Source of the DNA: DATJJW01 sp035491935
GTDB lineage: Bacteria > Pseudomonadota > Alphaproteobacteria > ATCC43930 > CGMCC-115725
Assembly: GCA_035491935.1 (NCBI GenBank)
Contig: DATJJW010000187.1
Span: 1-64,000 of the forward strand
Reading direction: 5' to 3'
Length of the DNA: 64,000 nt
Shown piece by piece: positions 35,761 to 48,455 of the stretch. Every line of letters begins with the position of its first letter. Within the stretch, counting starts at the first letter, position 1. Under the pieces are notes generated by a model. That model made no database searches. It was not told where the DNA came from and worked only from the letters and a program-made list of their open reading frames with translations. Made by a program: the position numbers and the translations under genes.

Positions 35761-37506
35761 GTGAAGACCCCACCGCTCGACGACGACATCAATCCCTGCC
35801 GGCCACGCCACTTCAAACCGGCGATCGGCACCACGGCCCAAACCGACGGGTCGATGAAGCGGTCGCTGGATTTGAGCCGCGCCCGCCTGGTGACGACCGG
35901 GGCCGCCTTCGTGGCGGCTTTCTTCGTAATCAGCCTACGTCTGGTCGAGGTGACGGTCTTCGCCCGTCCCGACGTGGCGCTGAACCATCCGGAGATGGTC
36001 AAGCCCCTCGCCTTCAACCGCGCCGACATCGTCGACCGCAACGGTCAGGTGCTGGCGACGACGATCGAGACGGAATCGCTGTTCGCCGATACGCGGCATA
36101 TCACCGATCCGCATGCCACCGCCGTGGCGCTGGCCAAGATACTGCCGGATTCCGACGAGCGCGACCTGGAGACGCGGCTGAAATCCGGCAAGGGCTTCAT
36201 CTGGCTGCGTCGCCGCCTGCCGCCCACCGTGGTCAATGCCGTCAACCAGCTCGGCATCCCCGGCCTCAATTTCCAGCCTGAGGACCAGCGGGTCTATCCG
36301 CAGGGCAATCTTCTCGCCCATGTCGTGGGCTATACCGGTATCGACAATCACGGCCTGGCCGGCATCGAGCGCTCCTTCGATGCGGCGCTCATCAACAGCC
36401 GCCAGCCGTTGCAGCTGAGCATCGACCTCCGCCTGCAGGCGATCCTGCACGAGGAGGTGGGCAAGGCGATGGACGAGTTCCAGCCGCAGGGCGGCGCCGG
36501 CATCGTCATGAACATCAAGACGGGCGAAGTACTGGCGATGGTCTCGCTGCCGGATTTCGACCCGAACAACATGGACGCCGCGAAGCCGACCCAGATCTTC
36601 AACCGCGCCACGCTCGGCGTCTACGAGATGGGCTCGGTCTTCAAGCTGTTTAACACGGCGCTGGCCTTGGACAATCACAAGGCGACGCTGATGACCGAGT
36701 TCGACGTGACGCACCCGATCCATTATGCGGGCTTCACGATCCACGACTACGAACCGATGCACCATCCACTCTCGGTCGCCGAGATCTTCATGGTGTCGTC
36801 GAATATCGGCTCGGCCAAGATGGCGCTGGAGAGCGGCCCCGCGGCACAGAAGGCCTTCCTCGACCGCCTGGGCCTGCTGCGTCCGGCGACCATCGAGCTG
36901 CCCGAGGTCGGCATCCCCCACTATCCGAACCCGTGGACGGACCTGTCGACCATGACCGTGGCCTTCGGTCACGGCATTTCGGTCAGCCCCATGCAATATG
37001 CGGTGGCCGCGGCCGGGCTGGTCAATCACGGTGTCATGGTCCCGGCGACCTTCATCAAGCCGGCGCCGGGCACCGTACCGAAGGGCATCCGCGTCGCCAC
37101 CGAGGACACCTCGCTGCAGCTGCGCAAGATCCTGCGCCTGGTCGTCACCAACGGCACCGGCAAGATGGCCAATGTCCCCGGCTACATGGTCGGCGGCAAG
37201 ACCGGCACCGCCGAAAAGGCCGGCCTGCATGGCTATCAGCACCACCTGCTGCTGTCCTCGTTCCTTGGTATCTTCCCGATGAACGACCCGCAATTCCTGG
37301 TGCTGGTCATGCTGGACGAGCCGCATGGCACCAAGAAGACCTATGGCTTCGCCACCGCCGGCTGGAACGCGGCACCGACCGTCCAGCGCGTGATCGCGCG
37401 CATGGGACCGCTGGTCGACATGCATCCGATCGTCGAGACGGCGGCGATGCAGAGCGAGCTGGCCATCGCCATTCCAGACATGGGAAAGAAGATTGCGGCT
37501 GACTGA
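35761..37506 (+). CDS. ftsI: Septal peptidoglycan transpeptidase FtsI (PBP3)
   Basis: A 581-residue class B penicillin-binding protein. A short cytoplasmic segment and one membrane helix (about residues 42-62) precede the pedestal domain, then the transpeptidase with SxxK at S292 (GSVFK), SSN in VSSNIGSAK and KTG in GGKTGTAEK. It cross-links septal peptidoglycan together with FtsW. GTG 35761 has AAGGAGG ten nt upstream and lies 15 bp after ftsL. The end overlaps murE. Confidence 0.95.
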   Translation: MKTPPLDDDINPCRPRHFKPAIGTTAQTDGSMKRSLDLSRARLVTTGAAFVAAFFVISLRLVEVTVFARPDVALNHPEMVKPLAFNRADIVDRNGQVLATTIETESLFADTRHITDPHATAVALAKILPDSDERDLETRLKSGKGFIWLRRRLPPTVVNAVNQLGIPGLNFQPEDQRVYPQGNLLAHVVGYTGIDNHGLAGIERSFDAALINSRQPLQLSIDLRLQAILHEEVGKAMDEFQPQGGAGIVMNIKTGEVLAMVSLPDFDPNNMDAAKPTQIFNRATLGVYEMGSVFKLFNTALALDNHKATLMTEFDVTHPIHYAGFTIHDYEPMHHPLSVAEIFMVSSNIGSAKMALESGPAAQKAFLDRLGLLRPATIELPEVGIPHYPNPWTDLSTMTVAFGHGISVSPMQYAVAAAGLVNHGVMVPATFIKPAPGTVPKGIRVATEDTSLQLRKILRLVVTNGTGKMANVPGYMVGGKTGTAEKAGLHGYQHHLLLSSFLGIFPMNDPQFLVLVMLDEPHGTKKTYGFATAGWNAAPTVQRVIARMGPLVDMHPIVETAAMQSELAIAIPDMGKKIAAD

Positions 37507-38986
37507 CCTCACACGCGACCTCGTCCGGCTTCCGGACGACCGTGACCCGGAAATCTCCGGGTTGACGGCGGATTCGCGCGCGGTCACCGCCGGTTCGATC
37601 TTCGCCGCATTGCCCGGCGTCAAGCAGGATGGCCGGCAATTTGCGTCCGCTGCCGCGAAGGCCGGCGCCGCCGCGATCCTGACCGATGCGGAGGGTGCGG
37701 CCCGGATGGCCGGGCTCGGCCTGCCGATCCTGACGGCCGACAATCCCCGCCGGGCATTGGCCCTGATGGCGGCCCGGCTGCACGGCCCGCAGCCGCGCAT
37801 TGTCGCCGCCGTCACCGGCACCAATGGCAAGACCTCGACCGCCTCCTTCCTACGACAGATCTGGGCTCACACCGGTCATGCCGCCGCCAGCCTCGGCACG
37901 CTCGGCCTCGAAGGCCCGGCGGGATTCGACCTGTCCCAGGCGTTTGGCATGACCGCCCCGGCCATGACCACGCCGGACCCGGTGTCGTTGCAGGTGCTGC
38001 TGGCGGCGCTGGCATCCCGGGGCATCAACCATACGGTGATGGAGGCGTCCAGCCACGGCCTCGACCAATACCGGCTGGACGGCGTGCGCGTCTCGGCCGC
38101 CGCCTTCACCAACATCACCCAGGATCACCTGGATTATCACGGCAGCATGGACCGGTACCTGGCGGCCAAGCTGCGCCTGTTCACCGATCTCCTGGCGCCG
38201 GGCGGCCAGGCCGTGATCAACGCCGACAGCCCCGCTTTCGATCAGGTCGCCGAGGCATCGCGCAAGGCCGGCCACGCCATCATCGACTTCGGCCTCAAGG
38301 GCAAGGCGCTCGCCCTTGCCGACCGTCATATGACATCCGACGGGCAGACCCTGGATCTCGAGGTGCTGGGCAAGCGGCACACCGTCGTCCTGCCGCTGGT
38401 CGGCGCCTTCCAGGCATCGAACGCGCTGGCGGCCCTGGGGCTGGCCGTCGCCACCGGCATCGCCGCCGATGCGGCCGTGGCGGCGCTGGCCCATCTTTCC
38501 GGGGTGCGCGGCCGGGTCGAGCGGGTCGTGACGCTGGATAACGGCGCATCGGTCTTCGTCGACTATGCCCACACGCCGGACGGGCTGGAAAAAGTACTGA
38601 TGGCGCTGCGCCCGCATGCGGAGAATCGCCTGGTCGTGGTGTTCGGCGCCGGCGGCGACCGCGACCGCACCAAACGGCCACTGATGGGCCGGGTCGCGGC
38701 CAAGCTCGCCGACGAGGTCATCGTCACCGACGACAATCCACGCAGCGAGAATCCGGCGGCGATCCGCGCCGAGATCCTGGTGGGATGTCCCGATGCCACC
38801 GAGATCGGCGATCGCTCCAACGCCATCGCCGAGGCCATGGGCGGGCTCGAAGCCGGCGACCTGCTGGTCATCGCCGGCAAGGGTCATGAGCAGGGCCAGA
38901 TCGTGGGTTCGGTCGTCCACCCCTTCGACGATGCCGAGGTCGCTCGGTCCGTGGCGCTGGGCCTCCACACGGGGGCGCGGATATGA
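37493..38986 (+). CDS. murE: UDP-MurNAc-tripeptide synthetase MurE (meso-diaminopimelate adding)
   Basis: A 497-residue Mur ligase. ATP loop GTNGKTSTA, catalytic HTVMEASSHGLDQYRLDG region, and DNPRSENP near residue 415; the DNPR motif indicates meso-diaminopimelate as the added residue. It works in the cytoplasm after MurD. The proposed start is a TTG at 37493, overlapping ftsI by 14 bp; no better start precedes the family-typical LTDLTRDLV. The next gene starts inside its stop codon. Confidence 0.95.
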   Translation: MRLTDLTRDLVRLPDDRDPEISGLTADSRAVTAGSIFAALPGVKQDGRQFASAAAKAGAAAILTDAEGAARMAGLGLPILTADNPRRALALMAARLHGPQPRIVAAVTGTNGKTSTASFLRQIWAHTGHAAASLGTLGLEGPAGFDLSQAFGMTAPAMTTPDPVSLQVLLAALASRGINHTVMEASSHGLDQYRLDGVRVSAAAFTNITQDHLDYHGSMDRYLAAKLRLFTDLLAPGGQAVINADSPAFDQVAEASRKAGHAIIDFGLKGKALALADRHMTSDGQTLDLEVLGKRHTVVLPLVGAFQASNALAALGLAVATGIAADAAVAALAHLSGVRGRVERVVTLDNGASVFVDYAHTPDGLEKVLMALRPHAENRLVVVFGAGGDRDRTKRPLMGRVAAKLADEVIVTDDNPRSENPAAIRAEILVGCPDATEIGDRSNAIAEAMGGLEAGDLLVIAGKGHEQGQIVGSVVHPFDDAEVARSVALGLHTGARI

Positions 38987-40407
38987 GCGCGCTCTGGACC
39001 GGTCCCGAACTCATTGCCGCCGTCAGTGGTAAGGTTATGGGGGGCAAGACCGACGGCACCATCCCCGACATCTCCGGCGTCTCGATCGACAGCCGCAGCG
39101 TCAAGCCGGGCGATCTGTTCATCGCGCTCAAGGGCCCGAGCTTCGACGGCCATGATTTCGTCGTGCAGGCCCTGCAACAAGGCGCCGCGGCAGCCCTCGT
39201 CGCCACAGATATAAAGGACGCCGCCCCCATCGTCCGGGTTGCCGATACGCAGGTGGCGCTGGAGGATCTGGGCGCCGCATCCCGCGCGCGGCTCGAAGGG
39301 GCATCCATCGCCGTCACCGGCAGCGTCGGCAAGACCTCGACCAAGGAAATGCTGGCCGCGTGCTTCGGCGCGCTCGGTCCCACCCACGCCTCGGTCGGCA
39401 GCTTCAACAACCAATGGGGCGTGCCGCTGACGCTGGCGCGCATGCCGCGCGAGACGCGCTATGGCGTGTTCGAGATCGGCATGAATCATGCGGGCGAGAT
39501 TGCCCTGCTCTCGCCACAAGCCAAGCCCAACATCGCGATCATCACGACTATCGAACCCGCACATATGGAATTCTTCGCCTCGCTGGAGGCAATCGCCGAC
39601 GCCAAGGCGGAAATCTTCTTGGGCCAGGCGCCTGGTGCCGTCGCCATTCTCAATCGCGACAATGGCCAGTTCGCGCGCCTCGCCCGCGCTGCCGAAGCGC
39701 GCGACCTCGCCATCATCGATTTCGGGACGGCGAGCGGCGCCAAGGCCCGGCTTGTCTCGGCCGATGCCGCCGGAGACGGCATGGCAATCGCGGCCGAGAT
39801 CGACGGCAAGCCGATTCGCTACCATCTCAGCCTCGCCGGCATGCACATGGCGATGAACAGCGTAGCGGCACTGGCCGCGGTCGCGGCGGCCGGCGGCGAC
39901 GTGGCGCTGGCGGCTTCGGCGCTGGGCGACCTCGCCAGCCTGGCCGGCCGCGGCAAGCGCAGCCCGATCCATGTGGCGGGCGGCCAGGCGCTGCTGATCG
40001 ACGAAAGCTACAATGCCAGCCCCGCCGCCATGCGCGCGGCGATCCGCGTGCTGGGCCTGACGCCGGTGAGCGGCCAGGGCCGCCGCATCGCCGTGCTGGG
40101 CGACATGCGCGAACTGGGCGAGCAGAGCCCGGCGCTCCATCGCCAGCTGGCCGAACCGCTTATCGAGGCCGGCATCGACCTCGTCTTCACCGTCGGTCCC
40201 CTGATGAAGGGCCTGGCCGAGACCCTGCCCACGCCCAAGCGCGGCGGCCATGCCGACACCGCGGCAGCATTGCTGCCCGATCTCGTGGCATCGCTGCGCG
40301 CCGGCGACGTCGTCACGGTCAAGGGCTCGCTTGGCACCCGCATGGCCGACATCGTCAAACCCTTGCTCGCAGCCACCTCACCTGTCGCTAAGGACGGCAC
40401 ATGTTGA
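38983..40407 (+). CDS. murF: UDP-MurNAc-tripeptide:D-Ala-D-Ala ligase MurF
   Basis: A 474-residue Mur ligase. ATP loop [23 protein letters not shown] and [15 protein letters not shown] are all family hallmarks. It adds D-alanyl-D-alanine to finish the UDP-MurNAc-pentapeptide. ATGA overlap with murE and a 7-bp overlap with mraY suggest translational coupling. Confidence 0.96.
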   Translation: MSALWTGPELIAAVSGKVMGGKTDGTIPDISGVSIDSRSVKPGDLFIALKGPSFDGHDFVVQALQQGAAAALVATDIKDAAPIVRVADTQVALEDLGAASRARLEGASIAVTGSVGKTSTKEMLAACFGALGPTHASVGSFNNQWGVPLTLARMPRETRYGVFEIGMNHAGEIALLSPQAKPNIAIITTIEPAHMEFFASLEAIADAKAEIFLGQAPGAVAILNRDNGQFARLARAAEARDLAIIDFGTASGAKARLVSADAAGDGMAIAAEIDGKPIRYHLSLAGMHMAMNSVAALAAVAAAGGDVALAASALGDLASLAGRGKRSPIHVAGGQALLIDESYNASPAAMRAAIRVLGLTPVSGQGRRIAVLGDMRELGEQSPALHRQLAEPLIEAGIDLVFTVGPLMKGLAETLPTPKRGGHADTAAALLPDLVASLRAGDVVTVKGSLGTRMADIVKPLLAATSPVAKDGTC

Positions 40408-41489
40408 ACATTTTGGCGCCCATCGGCGCCCATTTCCATATCGCCGTGTTCAACCTGTTCCGCTACATCTCGTTCCGGACCGGCTGCGCCGCCATGACGG
40501 CGCTGATCATCAGCTTCATCGTCGGCCCGCGCCTGATCAAATGGCTGAAGATGAAGCAGGGCGAAGGCCAGCCGATCCGCACCGACGGCCCGATCGAGCA
40601 TCTCGCCAAGAAGGGCACGCCCACCATGGGCGGCTTCCTGATCCTGCTGGCGCTGATCAGTTCGACCCTGCTCTGGGCCGATCTCGCGAACGGCTTCGTC
40701 TGGATCACGATTCTCGTGACGATCGGCTTCGGACTCGTCGGATTCGTCGACGATTACGCGAAATTGACCAAGCGCAGCTCGAAAGGGTTGTCCGGCCGCA
40801 AACGGCTGCTGGTCGAGTGCGCCATCACGCTCGTCGCTTCGATTGCGATTATCGCGCTGACCGGCGAAGGCCTGGGAACCAAGCTGGCCCTGCCTTTTCT
40901 CAAGAATGTGCTGATCGATATGGGCTGGCTGATGGTGCCCTTCGCCATGTTCGTGATGATCGGCGCATCCAATGCCGTCAATTTAACGGACGGGCTCGAC
41001 GGGCTTGCGATCGTTCCGGCGATGATTGCTGCTGCATCTTTCGGATTGATCGCATATCTTGCGGGTAACCTCGTCTTTGCCAACTATTTGCAGATTCATC
41101 ATGTCCCCGGAACGGGTGAGCTCGCTGTATTCTGTGGTGCGCTTGTGGGGGCCGGATTGGGCTTCCTATGGTTCAACGCGCCCCCGGCCATGGTCTTCAT
41201 GGGCGATACCGGCTCGCTCGCCATCGGCGCGGCCCTCGGCACGATCAGCGTCATTACCAAGAACGAATTCGTGCTCGCCATCATCGGCGGCGTCTTCGTG
41301 CTGGAGACCGTTTCCGTGATCGTTCAGGTCGTAAGCTTCAAGACCACGGGCAAGCGCGTGTTCCGCATGGCGCCGATACACCATCATTTCGAGCGCAAGG
41401 GCTGGCACGAGCCGACCATCGTCATCCGTTTCTGGATCATCGCCGCGGTGCTGGCGATGATCGGCCTTTCATCACTCAAGCTGCGATGA
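40401..41489 (+). CDS. mraY: Phospho-MurNAc-pentapeptide translocase MraY
   Basis: A 362-residue polytopic enzyme with about ten helices that transfers phospho-MurNAc-pentapeptide to undecaprenyl phosphate (lipid I). The catalytic region [37 protein letters not shown] and [12 protein letters not shown] motifs are intact. ATG 40401 overlaps the murF stop; the murD ATG overlaps its own stop. Confidence 0.97.
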   Translation: MLNILAPIGAHFHIAVFNLFRYISFRTGCAAMTALIISFIVGPRLIKWLKMKQGEGQPIRTDGPIEHLAKKGTPTMGGFLILLALISSTLLWADLANGFVWITILVTIGFGLVGFVDDYAKLTKRSSKGLSGRKRLLVECAITLVASIAIIALTGEGLGTKLALPFLKNVLIDMGWLMVPFAMFVMIGASNAVNLTDGLDGLAIVPAMIAAASFGLIAYLAGNLVFANYLQIHHVPGTGELAVFCGALVGAGLGFLWFNAPPAMVFMGDTGSLAIGAALGTISVITKNEFVLAIIGGVFVLETVSVIVQVVSFKTTGKRVFRMAPIHHHFERKGWHEPTIVIRFWIIAAVLAMIGLSSLKLR

Positions 41490-42886
41490 TTCAGGTGTCC
41501 CGATATAAGGACCGCACCGTTGCGGTTCTGGGCCTGGCAAAGTCGGGCCGGGTAGCGGCGCAAGCGCTGGCGGCGGCCGGCGCGCGCGTGCTCGCCTGGG
41601 ACGATTCGGCCAAGACACGGGACAATTTCTCGATCCCCGGTGTTCAACTCGCCGATCTGATGCGGGCGGATGCCGGGCAATGGGCGGCACTGGTCATGAG
41701 CCCGGGCATTCCGCTGACCCATCCGGTTCCGCATCCGGTGGCGCTGCGCGCGCAGGCAGCGGGCGTGCCGGTCATCGGCGATATCGAACTGCTCTGGCAG
41801 GCGAATACCGGCGCCCGCTTCGTCGGCATCACCGGCACCAACGGCAAATCGACGACCACGGCGCTCATCGGCCATATCCTGTCGATAGCGAAGCAGCCGG
41901 TTGCCGTCGGCGGCAACCTCGGTACGCCGGTGCTGGAGCTGCCCCGGCTGGCCTCCGGCGGCACCTATGTCATCGAGATGAGCTCCTTCCAGCTCGACCT
42001 CATCGACGAGACCCGCTTCGCGGTGGCGCTGCTGCTGAACGTGACCCCCGACCATCTCGACCGCCACGGCGACATGGCAGGCTACGTCAAGGCGAAGCTG
42101 CGCATCTTCGCTCGCCAGGCCCAGGGCGACACCGCGATCGTCGGCGTCGACGATGATTATTGCCATGAGGTGGCCGATGGCCTCGCCGAGCGGCCCGCCA
42201 CGCTGGTGCGCGTCTCCGTCGGCGGCGGCACCGCGCAGATCCGGGTCGAGGACGGTCGGCTGTTCGACGGTGAGAAGCTGGTGCTCGACCTCACCGACAT
42301 CCCGACATTGCCGGGCCGGCACAATTGGCAGAACGCCGCCATGGCCTGTGCCGCGGCCAAGGCCATGGGGCTCGATGCCCAGACCATCGCCCAGGGCATC
42401 GCGACCTATCCGGGCCTGCCCCACCGGCAGGAACTGGTCGGCCAGTCGGGCGCGGTGCGCTTCATCAATGATTCAAAGGCTACCAACGCCGACGCCACGG
42501 CCAAGGCGCTCGATTGCTACGACAATATCCACTGGATTCTCGGCGGCAAGGCCAAGGCCGGCGGCATCGAAGCGCTGGCGCCCTGGTTCGGCCGTATCCG
42601 TCGCGCCTATCTGATCGGCGAGGCGGCGCTGGATTTCGCCCGTACGCTGAAGGGCAAGGTCGAGGTCGCGATGAGCGGCGACCTGGCGACGGCGCTGACC
42701 CAGGCGGCCGATGCGGCCAGCCATGACACCACCTGCCATGGTGGGGGCAAGGGCGCGGTGGTGCTGCTGTCGCCGGCCTGCGCCTCCTACGACCAATTCC
42801 CGAATTTCGAGGTGCGGGGTGACACCTTCCGCCATCTGGTCGGCGAGATGCTGACCAAAGGCGATCTGGACATGGGGGCGGCGTGA
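41486..42886 (+). CDS. murD: UDP-MurNAc-L-alanine:D-glutamate ligase MurD
   Basis: A 466-residue Mur ligase that adds D-glutamate. [32 protein letters not shown] and [13 protein letters not shown] are the family motifs. ATG 41486 ([21 protein letters not shown]) overlaps the mraY stop by four bases; the frame is open further upstream only as a shadow. Confidence 0.96.
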   Translation: MIQVSRYKDRTVAVLGLAKSGRVAAQALAAAGARVLAWDDSAKTRDNFSIPGVQLADLMRADAGQWAALVMSPGIPLTHPVPHPVALRAQAAGVPVIGDIELLWQANTGARFVGITGTNGKSTTTALIGHILSIAKQPVAVGGNLGTPVLELPRLASGGTYVIEMSSFQLDLIDETRFAVALLLNVTPDHLDRHGDMAGYVKAKLRIFARQAQGDTAIVGVDDDYCHEVADGLAERPATLVRVSVGGGTAQIRVEDGRLFDGEKLVLDLTDIPTLPGRHNWQNAAMACAAAKAMGLDAQTIAQGIATYPGLPHRQELVGQSGAVRFINDSKATNADATAKALDCYDNIHWILGGKAKAGGIEALAPWFGRIRRAYLIGEAALDFARTLKGKVEVAMSGDLATALTQAADAASHDTTCHGGGKGAVVLLSPACASYDQFPNFEVRGDTFRHLVGEMLTKGDLDMGAA

Positions 42887-44010
42887 TGGCGATCGCGCGT
42901 ATCGATCAATCGATCATCGGACGGTGGTGGTGGACAGTCGACCGCTGGACCGTGGTCGCGATCATCATCCTGTGCGGCTTCGGCTCGATCATGATCTTCG
43001 CGGCCAGCCCAGCGGTCGCGACCCGCATCGGCGCCTCCAGCTTCTATTTCGTCAAGCACCAGCTGCTGCTGCTGCCGCTGACCATGCTGGTGATATTCGG
43101 CATCTCGCTGCAGAGCCCGCGCATGGTCCGGCGCACCGCGGCGATCACGCTGCTCCTATCCCTGGTCCTGCTGGCCGCGACCTTTGTCGTCGGCACCGAG
43201 ATCAAGGGCGCCCGGCGCTGGGTGTCGCTGGCCGGCATCTCGATCCAGCCCTCGGAATTCGTGAAGCCGGCCTTCGCGGTGATCTGCGCCTGGCTGTTCG
43301 CCGAGCAGAAGAACCCGAATCGTCGTCTTCCGGGCAACGCCATCGCCATCGGCCTCTATCTTCTGATCGCCGCCATGCTGCTGAAGCAGCCGGATCTCGG
43401 TCAGACGGTCGTCATATCGACGATCTGGTTCGTGGAGTTCTTTCTGGCCGGTTTGCCGATCATCCTGGTGGGACTGGTGATGATGGCAGGCGCCGGCGGG
43501 CTGGTCGGGGCCTATTTCCTGTTCCCGCACGTCCATAGCCGCATCGACCGCTTCCTCAACCCGCAGAACGGCGATTCCTATCAGGTCACCCGATCGCTGG
43601 AGGCCTTCGCCAATGGCGGGCTGTGGGGCACCGGCCCCGGCGAGGGCACGGTGAAGAATTACCTGCCCGACGCCCATGCGGATTTCGTCTTTGCCGTCGC
43701 CGGCGAGGAATTCGGCCTCGTCGTCTGCCTGGCCGTGGTGGTGGTCTTCGCCTTCGTGGTGCTGCGCGGCCTGTCCCGCCTGCTATCGGAGCAGAACCTC
43801 TATGTCGTGCTGGCCGGCACCGGGCTGCTGGTCCAGTTCGGGTTGCAGGCAGTGATCAACATGGCCTCGACCCTGCACATGATCCCGACCAAGGGCATGA
43901 CCCTGCCCTTCCTGTCCTATGGCGGTTCGTCGTTGCTGGCGCTGGGCGTGGGCACGGGCATGCTGCTGGCGCTGACCCGCAAGCGATACGGCGCGAGCGA
44001 GGGCCTATGA
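42886..44010 (+). CDS. ftsW: SEDS peptidoglycan polymerase FtsW
   Basis: A 374-residue SEDS glycosyltransferase with about ten helices. The conserved loop WVSLAGISIQPSEFVKPAF, the catalytic-region LLKQPDLGQTVV and the C-terminal GMTLPFLSYGGSSLLALG are present. With FtsI it makes septal glycan. ATG 42886 overlaps the murD stop; a GTG three bases earlier is also possible. Confidence 0.96.
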   Translation: MAIARIDQSIIGRWWWTVDRWTVVAIIILCGFGSIMIFAASPAVATRIGASSFYFVKHQLLLLPLTMLVIFGISLQSPRMVRRTAAITLLLSLVLLAATFVVGTEIKGARRWVSLAGISIQPSEFVKPAFAVICAWLFAEQKNPNRRLPGNAIAIGLYLLIAAMLLKQPDLGQTVVISTIWFVEFFLAGLPIILVGLVMMAGAGGLVGAYFLFPHVHSRIDRFLNPQNGDSYQVTRSLEAFANGGLWGTGPGEGTVKNYLPDAHADFVFAVAGEEFGLVVCLAVVVVFAFVVLRGLSRLLSEQNLYVVLAGTGLLVQFGLQAVINMASTLHMIPTKGMTLPFLSYGGSSLLALGVGTGMLLALTRKRYGASEGL

Positions 44011-45130
44011 CCGGCAATCTCGCCACAGCACGCCCTACACCCGTCAAGCCCGTCATCCTGACCGCGGGCGGCACCGGCGGCCATCTCTTCCCGGCCGAGG
44101 CGTTGGCGCGCGAGCTGATCGGGCGCGGCCGGTCCGTGGCGCTGGTCACCGATAGCCGCGCCGCCGCCTTCCCGGTCGAAGGCGTGCCGACCTATCGCGT
44201 GCCGGCCGGCCGTTTCGGCCGTGGCGTCGCCGCGAAGCTCAAAGGCGTGCTCGACCTGGGCGTGGGCGTGTTCAGCGCCCGGCGGCTGCTGAAGCGCCTC
44301 AAAGCCGGTGCGGTGGTGGGCTTCGGCGGCTACCCCTCGATGCCCGCCATGCTGGCGGCGAGCCGGCTGGGCCTGCCGACCATGATTCACGAGCAGAACG
44401 CCGTGCTGGGCCGCGCCAACAGGATGCTGGCACCGCGCGTCAACCGGGTGGCGACGCATTTCGCAACCGTCGAGGGGCTGCAGGCCAACGATCGCGGCAA
44501 GATCGCCCATACCGGCAACCCGGTGCGGCCGGCCATCGTGGCGCTGCGCACCCGCGACTATGTGGCCCTGGAACCAAACGGCCCGATCCGTCTGCTGGTC
44601 ATCGGCGGCAGCCTGGGAGCGGCCATTCTGTCACGCGTGGTGCCGGCGGCACTGCTGGCGTTGCCGCCCGAGCTGCGCGGCCGTCTTACTGTCAGCCAGC
44701 AGGTCAGGGCCGAGGACATGGACAAGGTCGCGGCGACATATGCCGGCAGCGGCCTCGAGGTCGAGACGCAGCGATTCTTCACCGATATGCCGGAGCGCCT
44801 GGCCGCGGCCCATCTGGTGATTGCGCGCGCCGGCGGCTCGACCACGGCCGAGCTGGCGGTCTCCGGCCGCCCGGCGATCCTCATCCCCTACGCCGCCGCC
44901 ATCGCCGACGAGCAGACGGCGAATGCCCGCCACCTGGTCCAGGCTGGCGGCGCCTGGCTCATGCCCGAACGCGAATTCACATCGGAAGCCCTGACGACAT
45001 TGCTGTGCGAATTGCTGACCACGCCTGACACCCTCTCCCGTGCCGCCAATGCCGCCCGCAGCCTGGGCGAGCCCGAGGCTGCCAAGCATCTGGCCGACCT
45101 CGTCGAAGCGATCGAGCAGGAGGGTCGGGC

Positions 45131-45134
<4 letters not shown>
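44007..45134 (+). CDS. murG: UDP-GlcNAc:lipid I N-acetylglucosaminyltransferase MurG
   Basis: A 375-residue peripheral membrane GT28 enzyme that makes lipid II. The N-terminal [37 protein letters not shown] and the C-terminal [26 protein letters not shown] donor-site motif (quoted in parts) are present. Overlaps ftsW (ATGA) and murC by four bases. Confidence 0.96.
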
Positions 45135-46548
<1,414 letters not shown>

Positions 46549-46552
<4 letters not shown>

Positions 46553-47517
46553 TGGCCGCTCCTGCCAAGCACCATCTGATCCATCGCCTGCCGCGTGTCC
46601 GCGGACGCATCACCGCGGACGCGCCGATCGGGCATCTGACCTGGTTCCGCGTCGGCGGCCCGGCCGAAGTGCTGTTCCGTCCGGCCGATACCCAGGATCT
46701 GACCGACTTCCTGTCCGCGAAGCCCGCGGACGTGCCGGTCACCGTGCTGGGCGTGGGCTCGAACCTCCTGATGCGCGATGGTGGCGTGCCGGGCGTGGTC
46801 ATTCGCCTGGGCGCCCATTTCGCCGACATCGCGATCAAGGACGACGTGATATACACCGGCACCGGCGCGCTCGACGGCACGGTGGCGCTGACCGCGGCGG
46901 CGGCCAGCCTCGGCGGCCTCGAATTCCTCTCAGGGATACCCGGCACGATCGGCGGCGCATTGCGCATGAATGCCGGCGCCTACGGTGCCGAGATCAAGGA
47001 CGCGCTGCTGGCGGTCACCGCCATCGACGGAAGCGGCCGGCACATCGAGATCACCGGCGCCGATCTCGGCATGAGCTACCGTCATTGCGAGGCGCCGGAG
47101 GATTGGATCTTCCTGCATGCGGTGCTGCAGGGAAGGCCCGAGGCCGGCGCCGTCATCGCCACCCGCATGGCCGAGATCCAGTCGCAGCGCAGCACGACCC
47201 AACCGGTCAAGTCGCGCACCGGCGGCTCGACCTTCGCCAACCCGATGGGCCAGACCCTGGCCGACGGCTCGCCCGCCCCCAAGGCATGGGAGCTGATCGA
47301 CCGGGTCGGCGGGCGCGGCCTCAAGCGAGGCGGCGCCATGGTTTCGGAGCTGCACACCAATTTCCTCATCAACACGGGCGAAGCCACCGCCGCCGATCTC
47401 GAAGGCCTGGGTGAAGAGGTGCGTCGCCGGGTGTTCGAGCAGTTCGGCGTGACGCTGCACTGGGAGATCCGCCGCATCGGCCAGCCGGTCGCCAGCCTCA
47501 AGGAGGCCCACCGATGA
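46549..47517 (+). CDS. murB: UDP-N-acetylenolpyruvoylglucosamine reductase MurB
   Basis: A 322-residue FAD enzyme that reduces UDP-GlcNAc-enolpyruvate to UDP-MurNAc. [46 protein letters not shown] FAD-site and the catalytic serine in TGGSTFANP are visible, with [13 protein letters not shown] near the end. The compact C-terminus fits type II MurB. A second ATG follows directly at 46552. Confidence 0.96.
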
Positions 47518-48455
47518 CGGAGAAGACGACGAAGCGCGTCGCCGTGCTGATGGGCGGCTGGTCGGCCGAGCGCGAGGTCTCGCTGTCCAGCGGGCGCGGC
47601 TGCGCCAAGGCGCTGGCGGAAGCGGGGTACGAGGTCACGACCATCGATGTCACGCGTGACATCAAGGCGCTGCTGGCGGCCCTTGCTCCTGCTACCGGGC
47701 CCAAGCCCGACGTCGTGTTCAACGCGCTGCACGGCCGCGGCGGCGAGGATGGCACGATCCAGGCGCTGCTCAACATGCTGGGCATCCCCTACACCCATTC
47801 GGGCCTGACCGCGTCGGCCGTCGCCATGGACAAGCCGATGGCGAAGCAGATCTTCGCCCAGGCCGGGCTGCCGGTACCCCAGGGCAAGCTCGTCGCACGC
47901 GACGCGGTGCTGGCCGGCGATCCGTTGCCGCGGCCCTATGTCGTGAAGCCGCCGAATGAGGGCTCCAGCGTCGGCGTGTTCATCCTGCGCGCGGGTGACA
48001 ACCGCCCGTTGCTCGGCGCCGACAAGCTGCCGGAGACCGTGCTGGTCGAGCCCTTCATCCCAGGCCGCGAATTGACCGTCGCGGTGATGGGCGACCGGGC
48101 GCTCGGTGTGCTGGAGATCCGCGCCGCCCATGGCGGCTGGTACGATTACGAATCGAAATACGCCGTCGGCGGCTCGGAGCACATCTATCCGGCGCCGATT
48201 CACAAGACCGCCTATGACGAGGCCTGCGCCATCGCGCTGAAGGCGCATCAGGCGCTGGGCTGCCGGGGCGTGAGCCGCGCCGATCTGCGCTATGACGACA
48301 CAGGCGGCGAGCCCGGCAAGCTCTATCTGCTCGAGGTCAACACCCAGCCTGGCATGACGCCGACATCGCTGGTGCCGGATTTCGCCCGTGCCCACGGCAT
48401 TTCCTACGTCGACCTGGTCACCTGGCTCGTGGAGAACGCCGCATGGGACGCCTGA
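47514..48455 (+). CDS. ddl: D-alanine--D-alanine ligase
   Basis: A 313-residue ATP-grasp ligase that makes the dipeptide used by MurF. LMGGWSAEREVSLSSG, NALHGRGGEDGTIQ, KPPNEGSSVGV and LLEVNTQPGMT are present. GGWSAERE is the alphaproteobacterial variant of the usual GG.S.ERE. Overlaps murB by four bases and ftsQ by 13. Confidence 0.96.
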   Translation: MTEKTTKRVAVLMGGWSAEREVSLSSGRGCAKALAEAGYEVTTIDVTRDIKALLAALAPATGPKPDVVFNALHGRGGEDGTIQALLNMLGIPYTHSGLTASAVAMDKPMAKQIFAQAGLPVPQGKLVARDAVLAGDPLPRPYVVKPPNEGSSVGVFILRAGDNRPLLGADKLPETVLVEPFIPGRELTVAVMGDRALGVLEIRAAHGGWYDYESKYAVGGSEHIYPAPIHKTAYDEACAIALKAHQALGCRGVSRADLRYDDTGGEPGKLYLLEVNTQPGMTPTSLVPDFARAHGISYVDLVTWLVENAAWDA